Positions 11,532 through 23,428 of a stretch of DNA of 64,000 bases are shown in pieces. Numbering within the stretch: position 1 is the stretch's first letter; each line of letters starts with the position of its first letter. The notes under the pieces are model-generated. The model ran no database searches. It was given only the letters and a program-made list of their open reading frames with translations, and was not told the DNA's origin. This DNA is from Pholiota molesta (taxonomy: Eukaryota > Basidiomycota > Agaricomycetes > Agaricales > Strophariaceae). Made by a program: the position numbers and the translations under genes. The stretch spans positions 62,001-126,000 of the forward strand of contig JACGCK010000119.1 of assembly GCA_014925825.1 (NCBI GenBank), in the 5' to 3' direction.

Positions 11532-11588
11532 GCAATAGATAGGGAGGGGAGAGAGGATCGTTTGCCGACGACATAACCGTCAAATTGC

Positions 11589-11619
11589 GTGAACGCGGAC
11601 TCTTAAATATTGAACTCCG
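11589..11619 (-). promoter_or_regulatory. Conserved F-box promoter block, copy b
   Basis: Reverse complement CGGAGTTCAATATTTAAGAG followed by TCCGCGTTCAC, 58 bp upstream of the ATG of F-box copy 3. It matches the blocks at 7489, 21702 and 23429. Confidence 0.5.
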
Positions 11620-11846
11620 CGACGTGCCTCATTGAACAGGAGCGAGACCAAAGCGAGACAGGCAAGAGACAGGAAACATATGTGTTATCTGTGTATTATC
11701 CACCATCGTGTTGGCTTCGTGCATCATTAAACATTGGCATTGGTCTTTGAAATAGTCTTATTCTTCCTACAGCAATTCAGTAACAACTGACGAACTTTGG
11801 AACAGCCAATACAAAAATATGAACATGCGTGGCATCTACCAGCAAT

Positions 11847-13313
11847 CTACCAGCCCCATACAGCGCGCCGTGCCTCAACAGATCCTTCCTGTTCCAATCC
11901 TACAACCACCTCGTTCCTTACGAATTTCCGAACTTCAGATATCAACAGCCTTCTCTCCGCATGTTCCGCCACCATATCCCCCGGCTGATACGTGTCTGAC
12001 ACCAGGAATATAACTTCCCGGACGCTGCTCGCGGGGCTCTCTAAATCAAGCCACCCGCTCGACGCAAAGACCCTCTCGACGAACGGACGCCACCCGTGCT
12101 GCGCGAGCGGGGTCCCCATCGCAATGCTCAGGCGTTCGAGCCCCGGCGCACTGTTCGCGAGCGGCGTGACAGGATTTCTGGTCGGCTCAAGGAATGTGGT
12201 GTCGGCGGGATGCCCCTGGCCGCTGAGAAAGCCGAGGCCGAGCGCGAGCGCCGTGACCGCAGGTGCAGACACCAGCGCCGCGTCCACCTCGATGATGGCG
12301 GTGGGATTCTACCACGTCCGCGACCGCGACATCAGCGACAGCGTGCGCAGCGCGGGCAGCTGCAGGTTGTCGAAGGCGGCTCTGAGCGGGAAGTGGCCCG
12401 TGTTATTCGGAGTTTGCACAGCGTCGATGTGCAACATGGTGAGGAAGGGCAGTGTGCTTGTGGAGGGGCGGGTATATGTGGACACGTCACCATCCCAGAA
12501 GTTGATGAAGTTGATGCGAAACGAGCCCGACTGCAGCGCGCTGAGCGAGCGAATGACGGCGAACCAGTTCTGTAGAAGTAAATTCATCGACTGCGTGGAC
12601 AGATGCGTTAACATAGACCAATTGAGAGGACTCGCAAAGTCCCGTTGGCGCAGTTTGGCGTTCTCGATGGCGAAACATCGCAGTGTCGTCGACGCGGCCT
12701 GGGTAACCACAGAGTGCAGATACTGATTATACGCGACAAACCCGCGGAATTCCGATACGGACTTCCACGTCGCGACGACGGTATGCGCCCTGGGGTGCAT
12801 CACGACCGCATAGCCCGCTTTTTGACGTCGTTGGACGAGATACTGATAGAGCCGCCCGACACTGATGTACTGCGCCGAGGACAGCAGCTCCAGCAGGAAC
12901 TCCGCCTGAGGCTCTGAGAGCATGCAAGCCCAATACTTGCCACCCTCTTCCCGCCGCACCTGCCGCAGCTCCACTTCAAGAGACGGCGCCACCGCGCCCA
13001 GATGGCGCCGCCACCACCGCAGCCATTCCACGCGCTGCGCGAGCAGCTCCGGGGCCTCGGTCCACGGAGGGTTGTGTGGGTCGCAGTCGAGGGGGAGCTC
13101 GAAGCGGAGGTGGGACCAGAAGGGAGGGATGGAGAGCACGACCGCACGCCATGTGGCACATACGTGGCAGAGCAGCATCGGGGCGATCCTGGTGTTCGGC
13201 TGCATGAGGACGCGCGCAGATGAATCGTCGACGCAGCGGGCGAAGATTTCGCAGAGGACTTCGGTGGGGAGCTCGTTGATTGGGCTGCGCGGTTGACTAG
13301 GCTCGCTCTTCAT
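11847..13313 (-). pseudogene. F-box family copy 4, single in-frame TAG
   Basis: The frame is otherwise full length, from the ATG at 13313 (MKSEPSQPRSPINELP, aligned with the other copies; the open frame extends upstream to 13469) to RAVWGW and the stop at 11847-11849. One TAG at 12309-12311 replaces the tyrosine codon of the conserved RTWY. Everything after it remains in frame. The truncated product would keep the F-box and about two thirds of the repeat region, so residual function is possible. It is GC-rich, closest to F-box copy 5, and its upstream region is shared with copy 5 in inverted orientation. Confidence 0.85.
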
Positions 13314-13760
13314 TATGGGGTAGATAGGAAGGGGGAGAGAGCGTGTGCCAACTTGAACTTCATAATCATGCCACTGGCACGTGCGGATCGGGACCGAAAA
13401 TAGATTTGCTTTGTCTTCCTGTTGAAAGAGCACTTCAGCATGCAGCGGAACGGTGGAAGGAGCGAACACATACCGTATATGTACCCAGATACCGTGGGTT
13501 GCTCCGCCCTCACCGCCGGGGTGACATTGTGCAGGAAGTGGACGCGGTGTGGAAGGCGCTCATGACGGAAGCCTCGCTCATTTCGAGCGCTGGGCTCGAG
13601 GGTCGGGCCAGCTGTGTCTCCTTCAGGTACTGTCATACGGACGTTGTCGAGCATCTGGTAGCCGCCACTAGATCGTGCGTGACGCGCATTCGTGGGGCTT
13701 CATCGGTGGTCAGCACCGCGCGGGCGCAGCGCAAGGAGATGTGGCGTCGGGTGACGCACT
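13314..13760 (-). repeat. Inverted-duplication arm: F-box copy 4 upstream region
   Basis: Bases about 13490-13760 match the reverse complement of about 19440-19690. Shared are the CTCATTTCGAGCGCTGGG and GACGCATTCGTG-like stretches and the GCGCGGGCGCAGCGCAAGG block. Together with the F-box genes behind them, 11847-13760 and 19440-21358 form a large inverted duplication around the HAM1-like gene. Confidence 0.65.
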
Positions 13761-14243
13761 GCAGTCTGCTGTAGTAGTAGGCCGATAGAGCGTACCGGTT
13801 ATCGAGAAAATGGTGTCACATGCCCTGTCGTGTAAGGAAGTTGTGATTATCATAGAATTACAGGTTCGCAGGTATGTACATGTACACCAAAAAACACATT
13901 AAATCATCGTACAAGTATGTAACGGAGAGTCAGGAAGTTATCAATATCAAAAATGCAAGAAAAATGTTCATATACAGAGACGGGGGAGAGTGAGAATGTC
14001 AAGCCAGAGAGACGAAACATATCCTTGACAAGGTCCAGGCAGATCCACACCACACGACGCGCCAGACCACGGCACAACCATAGATCACGGCCAGGGAGGT
14101 GGGGAGAACCAGCGCAGCGCTCAGTTCACTGCCGTCGCCCCAAACTTCCGCCCATGCTCCGCAGCGCCCAAATCAAACCTACAACCCAAACCCATCCATC
14201 AGCACCGCCTCCCCCAAAAAAAAAACACACACAAAAAAGACAC

Positions 14244-17200
14244 TCACGCATCGCTCCTCCACCCCTCCTCCACCGCACCCTTCTTCTCCTGCACCCCGCC
14301 CTTGACCCCCGCAGCGCCCGCACCCGCGCCCGGCGCCGCACCTCCCTCGTCCGCCGTCCCCTCCCGTGCCTTCGCCTGCACCTCCGCGGTGCGGTGCACC
14401 CACCCCGCGGGGTGCCCCGCGCCGGCAAGCAGCGAGTCCCTTGGGTCCGCGACGATCTTGAACTGGCTCTTCCCGCTCGCCTTCGTCCGTATGGAGGCGT
14501 CCTTCTCCTTCTCCTTCGTCCGCGTGAATATCTACCACGGGGGACAACGTCCGTTAGTCAGGGTTGTTACGCGCAGCGGATAGGAGAAAGGGAAAGCATT
14601 GCGGAAGAGATAAGAAATAGGAACAGATACCCACCTCCTTCAACACCTCCCCCATCCCCCCCTCCCCTCCCCTTCTTCCCCACCCCTCCCCACCCGCTCC
14701 CGCACCGCCACCAGCTCCCCATCCAGATACTCCAGCCCCGTCCGCAGCGCATCCCGCACCGCCTTCCCCACTTGCTTCTTAATCAGCCCCGTGGCCAGCG
14801 GCCGCAGGGTCTTGTACAGAAAATCGTGGTTCGAGTCCCGGATGGCGAACTTCAGGGAGTCGATCTTGACGTGGATGGAGTGGATGGTGAAGACGGACGA
14901 GGGGTCGTGGCGTGCGGAGATCAGCTCGATCGTTGCCTGTAAGTAAACGAAATATCGGATATATATCAGCACCGGCGCTGCACCGCGTGAAACGAAAAAG
15001 AGTTAGAGCGAGACACGTACGCTGACGCCCTGCCCCCCAAGCACAACATCCGCCACCCCCGCATCCCTCACCCTTGCAATCCCCGTCTTCTTCCTATAAT
15101 AAAACTTCACATCCCGCATATCCGCCTGCATCTGCTCGAACCCCACCCTCACTCTATGCCTATGATCGTCCTGGATCGCGGAATAGGGCGAGAAGCGGAC
15201 GAAGTTGTGCGCCTCGAGCTCGACGATGTTGGGCAGGAGGTTGCGCCCGGACAGGGTGAGGTTCTCGACGACGAGGTCGAGGCTGTCGTCGGTGTACTCG
15301 ATGCGCGGGATCGGGATGTAGCCGATCTACGTGTTGGGAGGGGGGTGAGTGGCGTGTATTTTTTTGGGGGAGGGGAGACGTACCTGGTCGACGAGCGACG
15401 GGAAGATCACCTTCCGGACGTCGTTCCAGAGCTCGGGCTTGAACTTCAGGCTGCCCTCGCTGTCGAACAGCAGGTGCTTCGTCAGGCGCGCCCAGTCCTC
15501 CCCAAGCTGGCGGTTGATCTACAGCGGACCCACATATCAGCGGACGTTTTTACTTACGAGCGCAAGGGAATTCGGGGATACGACACGCACCGGATCCTCG
15601 CCCATCGCGCCGAACCACTTCCCGATGCTGCTGAACAGGTTGTTGAAATGGTCCTTATACTTGTCCTGGAAGAAGACGCGCCCCGACTCGCGCAGCTTGT
15701 TCGCCTGGGTGTTGCAGTCGGGCTCGAGCACGTACCCAGGCTCCAGAAGGACCTACAGGAACACCACCACAACGCGCCGTTAGCCGCAGCCCACATCGCA
15801 GTCAGCGAGAACGGGAAGCGCACGCACCTTGTGCACATAGGCATCCACATCCGTCCACCACCGCCGCAGCCCCTCATCCCGGCGCGCGTCGTCGACGAGC
15901 GCGTTGACGGCGTCGATGATGACGTCCATGCTCATGTTGTTCGCGAAGCGCTCCAGCAGCGTGCGGAGCTCGCGGATGCACAGGTTCAGGGACTCGTCCT
16001 GTACACCACATCATCAGAAGGCGGCACACATACGGAGAGGAGGGGAGGAGTAGTGCTACGTACGTCGGTGAGCCCGGAGACGTGCTCTTTCCCCTGGCCC
16101 GCGGCATCGCGCCCGTGTGCGGCGTACTCCTCGATGAAGGAGAGGAGCCAGCGGATGGACTCCTGGTAGTCGTCGTGCTTCTGGCATTCGAGGATGACCT
16201 ATGTTGACGAAGGGTGAGAATGGGATAGGGATGTGCACAGAATGACGGACAGACCTTCTTGCCCCTGAAGATGAACTGATCCCTGCGTTCCTCCGGGAAG
16301 TACTCCTCCGTGAAAAACTTCTTGCCGCGCTCGAGCTTGTCGTGGGCGGCGTCCTTGTGCTGCTGCGGGATGCGGTCGTTGATGTTGTCCTAAACAGAGC
16401 TGGCCATCAATCGCCGCGCACGGACCCGAACACGATGATGACGTACACGGAGCTGCTTCATCTTGCCCATCACGCCCCGCTTCTTCTCCTCCACCGCCTC
16501 CTCGTCGCCCGCATCCTGCGCCTCCTGCACCCCGCGCATCCCCTGCACCGCCGCGTCCTGCGCCTGCTCCTTCGCCCCCTCCGCGTGCTCCCTCACCGCG
16601 CCCGCCTGCTCCCGCACCCCGCCCTGCGCCCCCGTCGCATCCTGCACCTTCTCCCCGACCTTCTCCCCCACCTCGCCGACGGGCCGCTTCTCACCCTGCT
16701 CCCCATTCTGGCCTTCGCGCCACACCCTCGGCTCGTCCTCGCGCGGGTGCATGTGCGCGCCGCCCAGCCCGGGCACGCGCGCCTCGAGCACGGGCGTCTC
16801 CCCGGGGCCCGCGGTGCGCCCGCCCTCCGTGACGAACTGGTCGTTCGGGGCGGACTCGTTGACGCGCTGGAGCGCCTCGGGGGCGGGGGCGAGCGCGCCG
16901 GCGGCCTGCGCCGCGCCGCGCGCGAGGAGGTCGCGCCCGATGGTGGCGACGTCCGCGAGGAGCTTGCGCACCTCCGCGTTCGTGAGCACGAGCGTGACGA
17001 TCGTGCGCAGGTGCTTCACCGCTGTGGATGGGGACGGTACGCGCAGTGAGTGGGTGTGCGGAATGGCAGGGAGTGGGATACACAGACCTTGGTCCCTGTC
17101 CGCCTGCACCTTCTCCCCCTCGGGCCCCACTTCAATGCCCCCCTTCAAGCTCTCCTTCTCCACCCTCCGCGTATGCCACACGAACCCCTGCAGCAGCTCA

Positions 17201-17508
17201 TCCGCATTCTTCTCCCTCACCATCTCCCGCGTCGTCCTCACCACCTGCTTCGCGTCCTCCACCAGCCTCTTCCCCTCCCTCGACAACCCCTCCATGGCGG
17301 GGGGATGCGCGTCCGCGATCGAGGTGAGGAAGGACTCGATCTGCGCGTTCGACGGGAGCTTGCCGTGCCGCAGCGCGTCGACGGCGCCGTAGAGCCGGAT
17401 CTTGCGGTCCGCGTCGGCGTTCTTCGCCTGCGGGTCGAGCGGGGCGGTGACGCTGCCCTTGGCGGGGTGCGGGCTGATGTCCTGGGGCGGGGGCGTGAGC
17501 GTGGACAT
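14244..17508 (-). CDS. HAM1-like protein, ten exons, one suspect frame break
   Basis: Exons (minus strand): 17508-17088, 17021-16447, 16389-16255, 16198-16064, 15998-15828, 15752-15591, 15518-15384, 15326-15021, 14936-14635 and 14531-14244, with GT-AG introns of 56-103 nt. All joins keep frame except exon 9, which is 302 nt. One base is missing in the C7 run at 14656-14662 (G run in the mRNA) just before MGEVLKE. With it the protein would be 876 residues. The N-terminal third has charged, helix-prone segments and a long low-complexity linker (residues about 200-330). The C-terminal half carries the conserved blocks that also appear in the decayed copy at 5490-7290. I recognise it as the fungal HAM1-like N-/C-terminal domain family, whose molecular function is not established. 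It sits between head-to-head F-box copies 4 and 5. Confidence 0.75.
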
Positions 17509-19439
17509 GGTTTCGTGTGATGTGATTGCGTGGTTTGGGGGTTTGTGGTTTGTGGTGCGGATGGGGGTTTGAGTTTTGGGAGTTATAGGAGGGCAACTGT
17601 GGTTTTGTGGGCTGTCTCTGAAGACGAGGAGGCGCTTTTGTAGCAGACTGGGCGGCGCCGACGTCATCTAGGCGTATGTAGCAGGCGGGTGAACCACTTC
17701 GTGATGTCATCCCAGCCTACTTGCATTTCTCAAGTCTATTTATAGTAGGCGCCTTGCCTCGCTTCGTCACGGTGCCCATTCCTTCTGCAATTGCGTCGAC
17801 GCCAGCTCCAAGGTGTAATAAGTATGTGTGTGGTGGTCAGCGGAGTGTGTTTCGGGCGTCATGGACGTACGCATCTTCGTCAGGTTCTCGAACTCGCTTC
17901 TTATGAATACAGTATTCCCAAGCACACCAAGGAGCGATCGCGATGGCCTGGGAGCGCTCGGCGCTCGGCGCGCGTCCCTGTGACGTCGACTCACGATTCC
18001 TTCGTGATGCATGAAGGTTAACAGATAATTCTCTCTTCTCTACAGGTTCCGTCACCTGCTAGGCTATATACGCGTATAATAAGTAAGGCAATTCCTACGA
18101 ATGCTGCCTATGTATCGCATCGTTGATCGCGTCCCTCCAGTCCTTCCGCCAACCATTCGTTGCATCCCAATACCCTCGAATAATACCATTTTCGAACCTA
18201 TGACCCAGTGTCCCGTGAAAACGATAAGCCCTTCGCGTGCTTCCAATTTTTTACAATGGCATGGTATGTGATCTACATGTTCGAGTAGACGATATAGTTC
18301 GATGTTCGCGTATGTATGTCTGTCTCTCCACTGCCTAGCTTCGCCGGTGCCCTCTTAGATTTCCCTACTAATAACGCGCATGCCCCAGAAAGTATATCTC
18401 ATGCACTTGCCCTCTGAAGTGCTCCCATTATGCTGTCGACCTGAATATACGCAGATGTTATGCAGGAAACTGTTCGCGAACGTTTCGGATTGACGCATCT
18501 CGTCTCTCCAGTGAAGGCGAGCGACTCAAGGAGGTTTACGAGTGAGAAGCAGCCAGATACACGCCGAACGAGTATGATCAATATAAGCAGTGCAAGCACG
18601 CGCGTAGATGTTGGCGGGACACCGTGCACAATATAAAATATATGGATCCAGAAAAGGGCGCGAAGACATATAAAAAGCCGGGGATGCATTGCGCGCGCGC
18701 AGGGCGGGCCCGCAAAGGAGCAGTGGAGAAGCAAACAAAGGCCTCTCGATGAAGGAGGATAGGCGCGTGTGATTCGCGCTAGGACACTGCGTACACCACG
18801 TATGTACTGACTACGTGTGCTGCCAACAGCCGTCCAGCACGTCCTGCCACCGTCTCCCTCGCCCTCACCGATTTCTGCGCAGCGGTCGCGCGTGGAATGT
18901 GAACAGCCTCAACACAAGTACTCGCTCAAGCGTCGAGCAGCGTGAGCGTGTCGACGATCAAACGAGAGAGGTGTTCGATGCGTTCCGTATGTGGAATCAG
19001 CAATGGGAAAATGCACCATGCGCGACAAGCAGCCACGGTGGCGAAGAGAGTTAGAGCGTAGGGGAGGAGAGACCTGGCTAGGAGGTACTAAGGCATGATC
19101 GATGAGCTCAGGCAGAGCGGGCAGAATACCACTACCACGCAGCGCGCCCGCGCAGGGACAGGGACTATGAAAAAGCAGCAGATAAAGGAAACAGAACAAG
19201 CTAGCGAGACAGGTGCGGGTGCTGCAGCAGGCTCGGAGACGGGTGACGAGAAGGATGAGAAACGCACATGAAACGCAGGACCTCGACGTCTCGACAGCGA
19301 TCAGATTCAGGACGGTATACCGGTCCGGAGGCATGTGACACCATTTTCTCAAGCTCTGTCAACCGTAACGCGTCGTTTCAACGAACGACCACGTCCAATC
19401 GAAAACTGGCTTACTACTACGCAGTGAGCCGCCACATCG
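17509..19439. other. Gene-poor spacer between the HAM1-like gene and F-box copy 5
   Basis: The first about 150 bp are the HAM1-like upstream region. Beyond that, short frames on both strands do not resemble each other or any family I recognise. No gene, RNA or repeat is supported. Confidence 0.4.
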
Positions 19440-19900
19440 TCGCCATATCTCCCTTGCGCTGCGCCCGCGCGGTACTGACCACGCCCACCCACAACCGACG
19501 TCGGCGCATTGTACACCTATGGGCACCGCCACCCGATGATGCCCCACGCGTCCCGCACGACCTAGTGACAGCTACGGGATGCTCCACAAGATGCATGTCC
19601 TGATGCGTCCGTATGACGGTATCGGCAGGAGACACAGTTGGCGCGCCCCTCGAACCCAGCGCTCGAAATGAGCGGCGCCCGCGGTCAATCTCACATATCA
19701 GGGTACACAGTGTACGTTTTCTCTCCTTCCACCGTTCCGGCTGGATGCTGAACTGCTCTTTTCATAAGGAGGACGAAGCAACTCTGGAGTCTGATCATAT
19801 ATGTCATCTCTATTCTCGGTCCCGAACCGCACGTGCCAGTGGCCATGGTTATGAAGTTCAAGTGGACACGCGCTCCTCCCTCCCCTTTCTATCTACTCCC
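19440..19900 (+). repeat. Inverted-duplication arm: F-box copy 5 upstream region
   Basis: Counterpart of 13314-13760 in opposite orientation. Similarity runs from about 19440 to the ATG of copy 5, with small indels. Confidence 0.65.
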
Positions 19901-21358
19901 ATGATGACGAACGAGCCCAGCCATCCGCGCAGCCCAATCAACGACATCCCCACTGAAATCTTGTGCGAGATCTTCGCCCGCTGTGTCGACCAGTCATCTG
20001 TGCACGCCCTCGTGCAGCCCAACACCCAGATCGCACCGATGTCGCTCTGCCAGGTGTGCACCACCTGGCGCGCGGTGGTGCGGGCCACCCCGCCCTTCTG
20101 GGCGCACCTCCGCTTCGAGCTCCCCCTCGACTGGCACGCGAACGGCCGCCCGTACACGGAGGTCCCAGAGCTGCTCGCGCGGCGCGTGGAGTGGCTGCGG
20201 TGGTGGCGGCGCCATCTGGGCGCGATGGCGCCGTCGCTTCACGTGGAGCTGCGGCAGGTGCGGCGGGAAGCGGGGGGCAAGTATCGGCGGGGCCGGCTCT
20301 CAGAGCCTGCGGCCGAGTTCCTGCTGGAGCTGCTGTCCTCCGCGCAGTGGATCAGCGTCGGGCGGCTCTATCGGTATCTCGTCCAGCGACATCAGGAAGC
20401 GGGGTATGTGGTCGCCCCGCACCCCAGGGCGCGCACCGTCGTCGCGACGTGGACGTCCGTATCGGAATTCGGCGGGCTTGCGGCGTATAATCAGTATCTG
20501 CACTCCGTGGTTCCCCAGGCCGCGCCGACGCCACTGCGACGTTTCGCCATCGAGAACGCCAAACTGGGCCCCCGGGACTTCGCGAGTCCGCTCAACTGGT
20601 CTATGTTGACGCACCTGTCCACGCTGAAGGCGCTCGTCCATCTCACCACCTGGCACGCCTTCATCCGCTCGCTCGGCGCGCTGCAGGCGGGCGCGTTCCA
20701 CCTCGACTTCCGGGACAGCGACATCGCCACCTATCCCCGCCCGGCCGCAGGCACACTGCCCGCCCTCACCATGCTGCATATCGACGCCGCGCAGTCGAAA
20801 GACGCAGGACAGCACCCGCTCAGAGCCGCCTTGGACCACCTGCAGCTGCCCGCGCTGCGCACGCTGTCGCTGACGTCGCGCGCGCGCACGTGGTATGGTG
20901 CGACCGCCCTCTCCGAGGTGGACGCGGCGCTGGTGTCCGCGCCTGCGGTCATGGAGCTCGCGCTCGGCCTCCGCTTCCTCAGCGGCGTGGGGCACGACGC
21001 TGACACCGCATTCTTTGAGCCGACCAGGGATCCCGTCACCCCGCTCACAAAGAGTGCGCCGCAACTCGAGCGTCTGAGCTTTGCGGTGGATAGCCCACTC
21101 GGGCGGGAGGAGTGGCGTCCGTTCGTGGAGAGGGTCTTTGCGTCGAGCGGGTGGCTTGACTTGAAGAGCCAGGCGAGCAGCGTCCGGGAGGTTGCATTCG
21201 TGGCGTCAGAAACCTCGCAGCCGGTGGATATGGTGGGTGAACATGCGGAGAGAAGGCTGTTGATCTCGGAAGTTCGGGAATTCGTCAGGGACGAGGTGGT
21301 GGTAGGATTTGAAGAGGAAGGATCTGTTGTGGCACGGCGTGCTGTATGGGGCTGGTAG
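19901..21358 (+). CDS. F-box family protein, copy 5 (intact)
   Basis: A single exon of 485 codons from the ATG at 19901 (MMTNEPSHPRSPINDIP, matching the family start; the frame is open upstream to 19613 but not conserved as protein). The F-box at residues about 12-60 is intact (TEILCEIFARC, LCQVCTTWRAVVRA, FWAHLRFELPL). The leucine-rich remainder is complete to RAVWGW. GC-rich third positions match copies 1 and 4 and differ from copies 2, 3 and 6, defining two subfamilies. It is a presumed SCF substrate adaptor; no substrate can be named. Confidence 0.85.
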   Translation: MMTNEPSHPRSPINDIPTEILCEIFARCVDQSSVHALVQPNTQIAPMSLCQVCTTWRAVVRATPPFWAHLRFELPLDWHANGRPYTEVPELLARRVEWLRWWRRHLGAMAPSLHVELRQVRREAGGKYRRGRLSEPAAEFLLELLSSAQWISVGRLYRYLVQRHQEAGYVVAPHPRARTVVATWTSVSEFGGLAAYNQYLHSVVPQAAPTPLRRFAIENAKLGPRDFASPLNWSMLTHLSTLKALVHLTTWHAFIRSLGALQAGAFHLDFRDSDIATYPRPAAGTLPALTMLHIDAAQSKDAGQHPLRAALDHLQLPALRTLSLTSRARTWYGATALSEVDAALVSAPAVMELALGLRFLSGVGHDADTAFFEPTRDPVTPLTKSAPQLERLSFAVDSPLGREEWRPFVERVFASSGWLDLKSQASSVREVAFVASETSQPVDMVGEHAERRLLISEVREFVRDEVVVGFEEEGSVVARRAVWGW

Positions 21359-21700
21359 ACGCCCAGGCACGTTCGTATTTTGTATTTGGCCGTTCGTCAG
21401 TTGTTATCGAATTTGCTGTAGGAAGAATAACGATTATTTCAAAGGCCAATATCAATGTTCAATGATGCACGAGGTCAGGAAGATGCTGGATTTGCAATTT
21501 CATATGATATGTTCTCACTGAGTCCAATAATCAAGTTACTTTAACATATATTTTATTGCACTCTTCTGACACATGTTCGATGGCACCAACAAATTTATTA
21601 TTGAGTTTTGATTGAGTTGAATCATACATAAAATCAGCACCAATATTTCAGAACGAAGAAGTCTCTACACTCTAGTCCTCGCTTTGTTCTCGCTCCCGTC
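21359..21700 (+). other. F-box copy 5 3' flank
   Basis: Contains TGTAGGAAGAATAACGA followed by TTATTTCAAA, also found after F-box copy 6 (23290-23312) and, reversed, after copies 3 and 4. So the duplicated unit includes the 3' flank. Nothing else is seen. Confidence 0.45.
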
Positions 21701-21701
21701 A

Positions 21702-21731
21702 CGGAGTTTAATATTTCAAGTCCGCGTTCAC
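21702..21731 (+). promoter_or_regulatory. Conserved F-box promoter block, copy c
   Basis: CGGAGTTTAATATTTCAAGT then CCGCGTTCAC, 45 bp upstream of the ATG of F-box copy 6. Confidence 0.5.
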
Positions 21732-21775
21732 GCACCCTTGACAACGGTTATGTCGTTTGCAATCGATCCTCTCTC

Positions 21776-23229
21776 ATGATGATCAACGAGTCCAATCAAC
21801 CGCAAAGCCCAATAAACGAACTCCCCACCGAGATCCTGTGCGACATCTTCTCCCGCTGTGTCGACCAGTCGTCCGCGCGCCCCATGCAGCCGAACACCAA
21901 CATCGCACCGATGTCGCTCTGCCACGTGTGTTCCACCTGGCGAGCAGTGGTGCTCTCTGTCCCTCCCTTCTGGTCGCACCTTCGTTTCGAGCTCCCTCTC
22001 AACTGGCACTCAAATGGACGGCCGTACAGCTGGGATCCAGAACTGTTCTTGCGTCGCATAGAATGGCTGAGATGGTGGAGGCGCAATCTGGGCTCGATGG
22101 CGCCGTATCTCCAAGTGCAGGTACGGCGGAAAGAGGAGGGTGCACAATATCGGCGGGGCCGTCTGTCACGGGCTGCCTCTGAATTTCTCCTCGAGCTTAT
22201 GTCCTCGGCGCAATTCATCAGCGTCGGACAACTCTATCGTTATCTCATCCAATGGCGCAAGGAAGCAGGATATGTGGTCAGAGTCCACCCCAGCGCCCAT
22301 ACCATAATTTCTATGTTGTCTCTCAAATCAGAATCCGGCGGACTTTTGGCGTATAATCAGTATCTGCAGTCCGTGGTTGCCCAGACCCCATCGAAACTGC
22401 GATGTATCGCTATCATGAACGTCAAACTTGGCCCCCACGAATTTGCGAGTCCTTTCAACGACTGGTCTATATTAACGCATCTCCACACGCGGTCGGTGCT
22501 TGTACAGTTATCTGCCTGGTTCGCCTTCATTCGCTCGCTCAGCGCGCTGCAGTCGGGCTCGTTTCGCCTCAACTTCCAGGACCGCGACATCGAAACTTAC
22601 ACCCGCCCGTCCACAGGCACCCTGCCCTCCCTTACCACGTTGCACATCAGCGCCGCTCAGTTTTTTACGGATTCGGGCGGATACCCGCTCAGAGCGGCCT
22701 TGGACAACCTGCGACTGCCCGCGCTGCGCATGTTGTCGCTGACGTCGCGCGCGCGGACGTGGTACGGTCCCACCGCCCTCGCTGAGGTGGACGCGGCGCT
22801 GGGGTCCGCGCCTGCGGTCACGGAGCTCGCGCTCGGCCTCGAATTTCTCAGCGGCGAGGGCATCCCGCCGACGCCGCATTCTTTGAGCCGAGTGAAAATC
22901 CCGTCACCCCGCTCGCGAAGAGTGCGCCGCGGCTCGAGCGTCTGAGCTTTGCGGTGGATAGTCCGCTCGGGCAGCAGGAGTGGCGTCCGTTCGTCGAGAG
23001 GGTGTTTGCGTCGAGCGGGTGGCTTGATTTGAAGAGCCCCGCGAGCGGTGTCCAGGAGGTTACATTTGTGGTGTCGTCAGACACGTCGCAGCTGGTTGAT
23101 ATGATGGCTGAACATGTGGATAGGAGTTTGATGATAGCGGAAGTTCGAAAACTCGTCAGGGACGAGGTGGTTGTAGGATTTGAAGAGAGAGAATCTTTTG
23201 AGGCCCAGCGCGCTGTATGGGGCTGGTAG
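21776..23229 (+). pseudogene. F-box family copy 6, single 1-nt frameshift
   Basis: It starts MMINESNQPQSPINELP at 21776 and is in frame through the F-box and most of the repeat region to LSGEG near 22857. There one G is missing (GAGGGCATCC where relatives have GAGGGGCATCC). The family frame resumes at once and stays open through FAVDSPLGQQEW to RAVWGW and the stop at 23227-23229. This is the same alignment column as one of the shifts in F-box copy 1. It is either a young pseudogene or a base-calling error. Confidence 0.85.
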
Positions 23230-23428
23230 ATTTCACGTATGTTCATATTTTTGTATTTGGCTATTCGTCAGTTGCTACCGAATTGCTGTAGGAAGAATAA
23301 CGACTATTTCAAACATCAACGACAATGCTTAATGATGAAGGACACCAGCACGATGGTGCATGATACATGATACATATGTTCCATGTCTCGCTTTGGTCTT
23401 GCCAGGGTCTCGCTCATTAGGTATGTCA

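Noticed and set aside
13953..14942. Plus-strand frame of 329 codons
   Set aside because: Opposite strand of HAM1-like exons 9-10 and an intron; low complexity, Pro/Arg-rich, no domain.
16342..17392. Long plus-strand frames opposite HAM1-like exons 1-2
   Set aside because: Ser/Pro/Arg-rich shadows of a GC-rich coding exon; the minus strand gives the conserved protein with correct splice sites.
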